64,000 nucleotides of DNA from Kribbella catacumbae DSM 19601 (GTDB taxonomy: Bacteria > Actinomycetota > Actinomycetes > Propionibacteriales > Kribbellaceae), in the NCBI RefSeq assembly GCF_000372465.1, contig NZ_AQUZ01000001.1, positions 62,001-126,000 of the forward strand. The letters are read 5' to 3'. The notes beneath the pieces were generated by a model. That model did not search any database, had not been told where the DNA came from, and worked only from the letters and a program-made list of their open reading frames with translations. Below are positions 59,325 to 64,000 of the stretch, one piece after another (within the stretch, counting starts at the first letter, position 1; the number at the start of each line of letters is the position of its first letter). The position numbers and the translations under genes are program-made.

Positions 59325-61505
59325 GTGACGGAGAAGACCAGCCCCAAGCTTGACTGGACCGAGCTCGACAAGCGCGCGGTCGACACCGTGCGGGTCCTCG
59401 CGCTGGACGCCGTGGAGAAGGTCGGCAACGGCCACCCCGGTACTGCGATGAGCCTCGCCCCCGCCGCGTACCTGCTGTTCCAGAAGGTGATGCGGCACAA
59501 CCCCGCCGACCCGCACTGGGCCGGCCGCGACCGCTTCGTGCTGTCGGCCGGGCATTCCAGCCTGACCCTCTACATCCAGCTCTACCTGGCCGGCTTCGGC
59601 CTGGAGCTCGACGACCTCAAGTCGCTGCGCACCTGGGGCAGCGCGACCCCGGGCCACCCGGAGTACAGCCACACCCCCGGCGTCGAGACCACCACCGGTC
59701 CGCTCGGCCAGGGCGTCGGCAACGCGGTCGGGATGGCGATGGCGGCCCGCCGCGAGCGTGGCCTGTTCGACCCGGAGACGGCCAAGGGTGAAAGTCTTTT
59801 CGACCATCACGTGTACGTGATCGCCTCCGACGGCGACCTGGAGGAGGGCGTCTCCTCCGAGACCTCCTCGCTCGCGGGTCACCAGCAGCTCGGCAACCTC
59901 ACGCTGATCTACGACGACAACAAGATCTCGATCGAGGACGACACGAACATCGCGTTCTCCGAGGACGTCGCCGCCCGTTACGCGGCGTACGGCTGGGATG
60001 TCCACATCGTCGACTGGACCAACGGCGGCGAGGGCTACGAGGAAGACGTGCAGGCCCTGTACGACGCGATCGAGGCCGGTAACGCCGTCGCCGACAAGCC
60101 GACCTTCATCCAGCTCCGCACGATCATCGGCTGGCCGGCACCGAACAAGCAGAACACCGGCAAGATCCACGGCTCGGCCGCGGGTGCCGACGAGGTCGCC
60201 GCGACCAAGACGATCCTCGGCTTCGACCCCGAGCAGAACTTCGAGGTCGCCGACGAGGTGATCGCCCACACCCGGACGGCGGTCGAGCGCGGCAAGGCGC
60301 TCCAGGACGAGTGGACGGCGAAGTTCGACGGCTGGAGGCAGGCCTCACCCGAGCAGGCCGAGCTGTTCGACCGGCTCACCAAGCACGAACTGCCGGCCGG
60401 CTGGAAGGACGTGCTGCCGAGCTGGGAGGCCGACGCGAAGGGTGTCGCCACCCGGTCCGCGTCCGGCGAGGTGCTCACCAAGGTGGCGCCGCAACTGCCC
60501 GAGCTCTGGGGCGGTTCGGCCGACCTGGCCGGATCGAACAACACCACCCCCAAGGGTGAGCCGTCGTTCATCCCGGCCGAGCATTCCACCAAGGACTTCC
60601 AGGGCAACGAGTACGGGCGCGTCCTGCACTTCGGGATCCGCGAGCACGGCATGGGCGCGGTCATGAACGGCATCGCCCTGCACGGCGGCACCCGGCCGTA
60701 CGGCGGCACGTTCCTGGTCTTCAGCGACTACATGCGCCCGTCGGTCCGGCTGGCCGCGCTGATGAAGCTGCCCGTCACCTATGTCTGGACCCACGACTCG
60801 ATCGGTCTCGGCGAGGACGGCCCGACCCACCAGCCGGTCGAGCACCTGGCGGCCCTGCGCGCGATCCCGGGCCTGGACATCGTCCGCCCGGCCGACGCGA
60901 ACGAGACGGCTGCCGCCTGGGCCGCGATCCTCGAGCACACCGACCGCCCGGCCGGCCTCGTGCTGACCCGGCAGAACGTGCCGACCTACCCGCGCGGTAC
61001 CGACGGGTTCGCGACTACGGAGAACGTCCACAAGGGCGCGTACACGCTGCTCGACACCGACGGCACGCCCGACGTCATCCTGATCGGTACCGGCTCCGAG
61101 GTGCAGCTGGCCGTCGAGGCGAGCAAGACGCTGGCGGCCGACGGCATCAAGGCGCGGGTCGTCTCGATGGTGTCGCGCGAGTGGTTCGACGAGCAGGACG
61201 ATGCGTACCGCGACTCGGTCATCCCGGCCGGCGTCCGGGCCCGCGTCTCCGTCGAGGCCGGCATCAAGCTCGGCTGGCGCGAGATCATCGGCGACGCCGG
61301 GCGCAGCGTGAGCCTGGAGCACTACGGCGCCTCGGCCGACTACCAGCGGCTGTACACGGAGTTCGGCATCACCGCCGACGCCGTCGCCCAGGCCGCGAAG
61401 GACAGCATCGCCGCGGCGGCCGAGCTCGGTGGCAACGGCGTACCGGCTGGACGTGCCGCGGCCGGGCCGGTCGGACCGGCCGACTCCGCCCTCGCCCAGC
61501 ACTGA
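59325..61505 (+). CDS. tkt: Transketolase
   Basis: 726 residues. The TPP-enzyme motifs are GNGHPGTAMSLAP (N-terminal, about 27-39) and the diphosphate/Mg site ASDGDLEEGVSSE. The substrate/thiazole segments are THDSIGLGEDGPTHQPVEHL and TRQNVPTYPR. It moves two-carbon units in the pentose phosphate pathway. GTG 59325 is chosen because family similarity begins there (TEKTSPKLDWTELDKRAV). The C-terminus has an Ala/Pro/Gly-rich tail of about 25 residues. Confidence 0.95.
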   Translation: MTEKTSPKLDWTELDKRAVDTVRVLALDAVEKVGNGHPGTAMSLAPAAYLLFQKVMRHNPADPHWAGRDRFVLSAGHSSLTLYIQLYLAGFGLELDDLKSLRTWGSATPGHPEYSHTPGVETTTGPLGQGVGNAVGMAMAARRERGLFDPETAKGESLFDHHVYVIASDGDLEEGVSSETSSLAGHQQLGNLTLIYDDNKISIEDDTNIAFSEDVAARYAAYGWDVHIVDWTNGGEGYEEDVQALYDAIEAGNAVADKPTFIQLRTIIGWPAPNKQNTGKIHGSAAGADEVAATKTILGFDPEQNFEVADEVIAHTRTAVERGKALQDEWTAKFDGWRQASPEQAELFDRLTKHELPAGWKDVLPSWEADAKGVATRSASGEVLTKVAPQLPELWGGSADLAGSNNTTPKGEPSFIPAEHSTKDFQGNEYGRVLHFGIREHGMGAVMNGIALHGGTRPYGGTFLVFSDYMRPSVRLAALMKLPVTYVWTHDSIGLGEDGPTHQPVEHLAALRAIPGLDIVRPADANETAAAWAAILEHTDRPAGLVLTRQNVPTYPRGTDGFATTENVHKGAYTLLDTDGTPDVILIGTGSEVQLAVEASKTLAADGIKARVVSMVSREWFDEQDDAYRDSVIPAGVRARVSVEAGIKLGWREIIGDAGRSVSLEHYGASADYQRLYTEFGITADAVAQAAKDSIAAAAELGGNGVPAGRAAAGPVGPADSALAQH

Positions 61506-61540
61506 ACACCCCACAACAGAACATTCGGAGGGCTTCGGAC

Positions 61541-62662
61541 ATGACCGATCGTTTGAAAGACCTCGCCGACGCCGGCGTTTCCATCTGGCTCGACGACCTC
61601 TCCCGGCAGCGGCTGACCAGCGGCAGCCTGGAGGCACTGATCCACGACCAGCACGTCAGCGGGGTGACCACCAACCCGACGATCTTCGCCAAGGCCATCT
61701 CCGACGCCGACGCGTACGCCGAGCAGGTCCAGCGCCTGGCGGCCGAGGGCATCTCGACCGACCAGGCGATCCGGGTGATCACCACCGACGACGTCCGCAC
61801 CGCGGCTGACCTGTTCAAGCCCGTGTACGACGACACCGACGGCGTCGACGGCCGGGTCTCGATCGAGGTCGAGCCCGGCCTGGCCCGCGAGACCGGCAAG
61901 ACGATCGCCCAGGCCAAGGAGTTGTGGGAGACCGTCGGCCGGGAGAACGTCTTCGTCAAGATCCCGGCCACCAAGGAAGGCATCCCGGCGATCGCCGAGA
62001 CGCTTGCCCAGGGCATCAGTGTCAACGTGACGCTGATCTTCTCGCTGGACCGGTACAAGGCCGTCGCGGACGCGTTCCTGACCGGCCTGGAGAAGGCCAT
62101 CGACAACGGCCACGACGTGACCAAGCTCGGCAGCGTGGCGTCCTTCTTCGTCAGCCGGGTCGACTCCGAGGTGGACAAGCGATTGGACGCTTTCATCGGC
62201 ACCGCTTCTGAAGACACAGCGAAAGCCCTGAAGGGCAAGGCCGCGATCGCGAACGCCCGGCTGGCCTTCGAGGCGTACGAGGAGATCTTCGCCTCCGGCC
62301 GCTGGCGCGAGATCGAGACCGCCGGCGGCAAGCCGCAGCGCCCGCTGTGGGCCTCGACGGGCGTCAAGGACCCGGCGTACAAGAACACCATGTACGTCGA
62401 GGAGCTGATCACCAGCGGTGTCGTCAACACGATGCCGCAGGCAACCATCGACGCGTTCGCCGAGAACGGCGAGGTGCGCGGTGACACCGTCCGCGCCGGC
62501 TATGACGCCGATCGCAAGGTGATCGCGGACCTGGAGAAGCTGGGCATCTCGTACGACGAGGTCGTCCAGGTGCTCGAGGACGAGGGCGTCAGCAAGTTCG
62601 AGATGTCCTGGACCGAGTTGCAGGACACCGTCACCGCGGCACTGAAGGCGGCCGCCAAGTGA
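61541..62662 (+). CDS. tal: Transaldolase
   Basis: 373 residues, the longer actinobacterial type. SIWLDDLSRQRL and GVTTNPTIFAKAI open it; the Schiff-base lysine is in VFVKIPATKEG. LIFSLDRYKAVADAF and ASFFVSRVDSEVDKRL follow. It transfers a dihydroxyacetone unit in the pentose phosphate pathway. ATG 61541 has GGAGG upstream. The stop overlaps the pgi start (GTGA). Confidence 0.96.
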   Translation: MTDRLKDLADAGVSIWLDDLSRQRLTSGSLEALIHDQHVSGVTTNPTIFAKAISDADAYAEQVQRLAAEGISTDQAIRVITTDDVRTAADLFKPVYDDTDGVDGRVSIEVEPGLARETGKTIAQAKELWETVGRENVFVKIPATKEGIPAIAETLAQGISVNVTLIFSLDRYKAVADAFLTGLEKAIDNGHDVTKLGSVASFFVSRVDSEVDKRLDAFIGTASEDTAKALKGKAAIANARLAFEAYEEIFASGRWREIETAGGKPQRPLWASTGVKDPAYKNTMYVEELITSGVVNTMPQATIDAFAENGEVRGDTVRAGYDADRKVIADLEKLGISYDEVVQVLEDEGVSKFEMSWTELQDTVTAALKAAAK

Positions 62663-64000
62663 CCGAGTCCCTCACTGTCACCGCGTACGGCGAAGGCTGG
62701 CGCGAGGTCGTCGACCGGCTGGCCGGGGAGAAGATCGCCTCCCGGATCGCCGCCAAGGACGCCACCACGTGGGGTCCGGAGGCGGAGTCCGAGTCGGCCA
62801 TCCGGCTGAGCTGGGTCGACCTGTACGACTCGTCCCGGCCGCTGCTGGCCGAGATCGAGGCGCTGCAGGCCGATCTGCGCTCCGAAGGGCTGGACCGGAT
62901 CGTGCTCTGCGGCATGGGCGGTTCGTCCCTGGCACCCGAAGTGATCACCCGTACTGCGGGCGTCGAGCTGGTCGTGCTCGACTCGACCAACCCGAACGTG
63001 ATCGCCCGGGCGCTGGCCGGTGATCTCCAGCGCACCGTCGTCGTGGTCTCCAGCAAGTCCGGTGGCACGGTCGAGACCGACAGCCAGCGACGCGCCTTCG
63101 TGAAGGCGTTCGACGACGCCGGCATCGACTCGGCTTCGCGGATCGTCGTCGTCACCGACCCGGGTTCGCCGTTCCAGAAGCTGGCCGAGGACGAGGGGTA
63201 CCGCAAGACCTTCCTCGCCGACCCGCACGTCGGCGGCCGCTACAGCGCGCTGACCGCGTTCGGCCTGGTGCCGTCGGCACTCGCCGGCGCGGACGTCGCC
63301 GAGCTGCTCGACCAAGCGGCCGAGGCAGCGCCCCAGCTGCAAGAGGACAGTGCGGACAACCCCGCGCTCATCCTCGCCGCTGTACTGGCCGGCAGCCCCG
63401 GTCGCGACAAGGCCATCATTGCGGCCGGTGGCTCGTCCATCGTGGGCTTCCCCGACTGGGCCGAGCAGCTGATCGCCGAGAGCACCGGCAAGAACGGCAC
63501 CGGCGTACTGCCCGTTGCTGTGAAGGGCATGCACGCTCCGGAGCTGCACAGCGGCGCCGGAGATCTAGTCCACGCGCTGCTCGCTGCCGACACCAGCTCG
63601 GCCTCCGTCGCCTCGGGGACGCCGACTGTCGTCACCACCGGTTCGCTGGGCGGGCAGCTCCTGCTGTGGGAAACGGCCACTGCTGTGGCCGGATACCTGC
63701 TGGGGATCAACCCGTTCGACCAGCCGGACGTGGAGAGCGCCAAGAATGCCGCGCGCGGTCTGCTGGACGCACAGCCCGAGCCGGAGGCCGCGGCCTTCAC
63801 CGACGGCGCTGTGGAGGTCCGTGGGACCGACGGCCTGCTGGACGGCGTCGAAACGGTCGAGGGTGCGCTCAACTCCCTGCTCGGCCAGCTGGCAGAGGAC
63901 GGCTACGTCGCCGTCATGGCCTACCTGGACTCCGAGCGCGACGAGAAGCTGCACGCCATCCGGCCCGCTCTGGCGAGCCGCACTGGGCGTCCGGTCACCT
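62659..64000 (+). CDS. pgi: Glucose-6-phosphate isomerase, 3' end beyond the window
   Basis: GTG 62659 overlaps the tal stop in GTGA; the frame stays open to the window edge (447 codons seen, no stop). The sugar-isomerase (SIS) motifs are LCGMGGSSLAPEVI and VVSSKSGGTVETDSQ. ADPHVGGRYSALTAFGL and the AGGSSIVGFPDWAEQL region are typical of the actinobacterial form that sits with tkt and tal. It interconverts glucose-6-phosphate and fructose-6-phosphate. Confidence 0.92.
   Translation, partial: MTESLTVTAYGEGWREVVDRLAGEKIASRIAAKDATTWGPEAESESAIRLSWVDLYDSSRPLLAEIEALQADLRSEGLDRIVLCGMGGSSLAPEVITRTAGVELVVLDSTNPNVIARALAGDLQRTVVVVSSKSGGTVETDSQRRAFVKAFDDAGIDSASRIVVVTDPGSPFQKLAEDEGYRKTFLADPHVGGRYSALTAFGLVPSALAGADVAELLDQAAEAAPQLQEDSADNPALILAAVLAGSPGRDKAIIAAGGSSIVGFPDWAEQLIAESTGKNGTGVLPVAVKGMHAPELHSGAGDLVHALLAADTSSASVASGTPTVVTTGSLGGQLLLWETATAVAGYLLGINPFDQPDVESAKNAARGLLDAQPEPEAAAFTDGAVEVRGTDGLLDGVETVEGALNSLLGQLAEDGYVAVMAYLDSERDEKLHAIRPALASRTGRPVT

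Overview
The window is high-GC DNA from an actinobacterium, most likely of the Kribbella/Nocardioides type. The signs are almost exclusive G/C at third codon positions, frequent GTG starts, many 1-8 bp stop/start overlaps, leaderless promoters, a SARP-type regulator, a 13E12-type HNH protein, acVLRF1 and an actinobacterial suf operon. The genus is an inference from overall character; there is no rRNA or tRNA gene to confirm it.

0-6 kb (+): a sulfate-assimilation operon. A short leader peptide with tandem Cys codons precedes sulfite reductase, a 49-residue zinc-ribbon protein, APS/PAPS reductase, CysD, CysN and sirohydrochlorin ferrochelatase. All genes after the leader are joined by 1-4 bp overlaps. 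6-23 kb: mixed chromosomal genes. These are an AbiEi/DUF559 protein and PPK2, each followed by a copy of the same structured repeat; ZapE; a quinone reductase under a SoxR-like box; a two-peptidase (M4 plus M28) secreted protein divergent from a LysR regulator; an FHA protein; a LigC-type DNA ligase; an ABC exporter; an enoyl-CoA hydratase; an ABC-F ATPase; and a zinc metallopeptidase.

23-35 kb (-): a complete Tad/Flp pilus locus read from 34.9 to 23.4 kb: CpaB, TadZ, TadA, TadB, TadC, a Flp-like prepilin, two TadE-like pseudopilins, a TadG-like protein, a lipoprotein, a secreted protein, and a membrane-anchored LysM/SARP protein. No prepilin peptidase gene is present. 36-44.5 kb (+): the least explained part. 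A 2393-residue protein with no signal peptide and about six recurring Ser/Gly/Thr-rich beta modules is followed by two small paralogous proteins, the first with a zinc ribbon. This is my best candidate for an undescribed system.

44.5-47.4 kb: acVLRF1 (ribosome rescue) and a 13E12 HNH protein with a LexA/SOS-like box 3 bp before its start. 47.7-54.3 kb (-): the suf Fe-S operon, sufR-sufB-sufD-Rieske-sufC-sufS-sufU-sufT, with a SufR-type operator over a leaderless start. 54.4-64 kb: a two-gene ABC exporter, ctaA, a truncated ScyD/E-like gene, ctaB, tkt, tal and the 5' part of pgi.

The sufR-suf, ABC pair, ctaA, ctaB, tkt, tal block and the ECH/ABC-F pair resemble the Rv1445c-Rv1473 neighbourhood of Mycobacterium tuberculosis as I remember it. 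That makes the 22.4-47.4 kb stretch (metallopeptidase, Tad pilus, giant protein, HNH) look like accessory DNA inside a conserved block.
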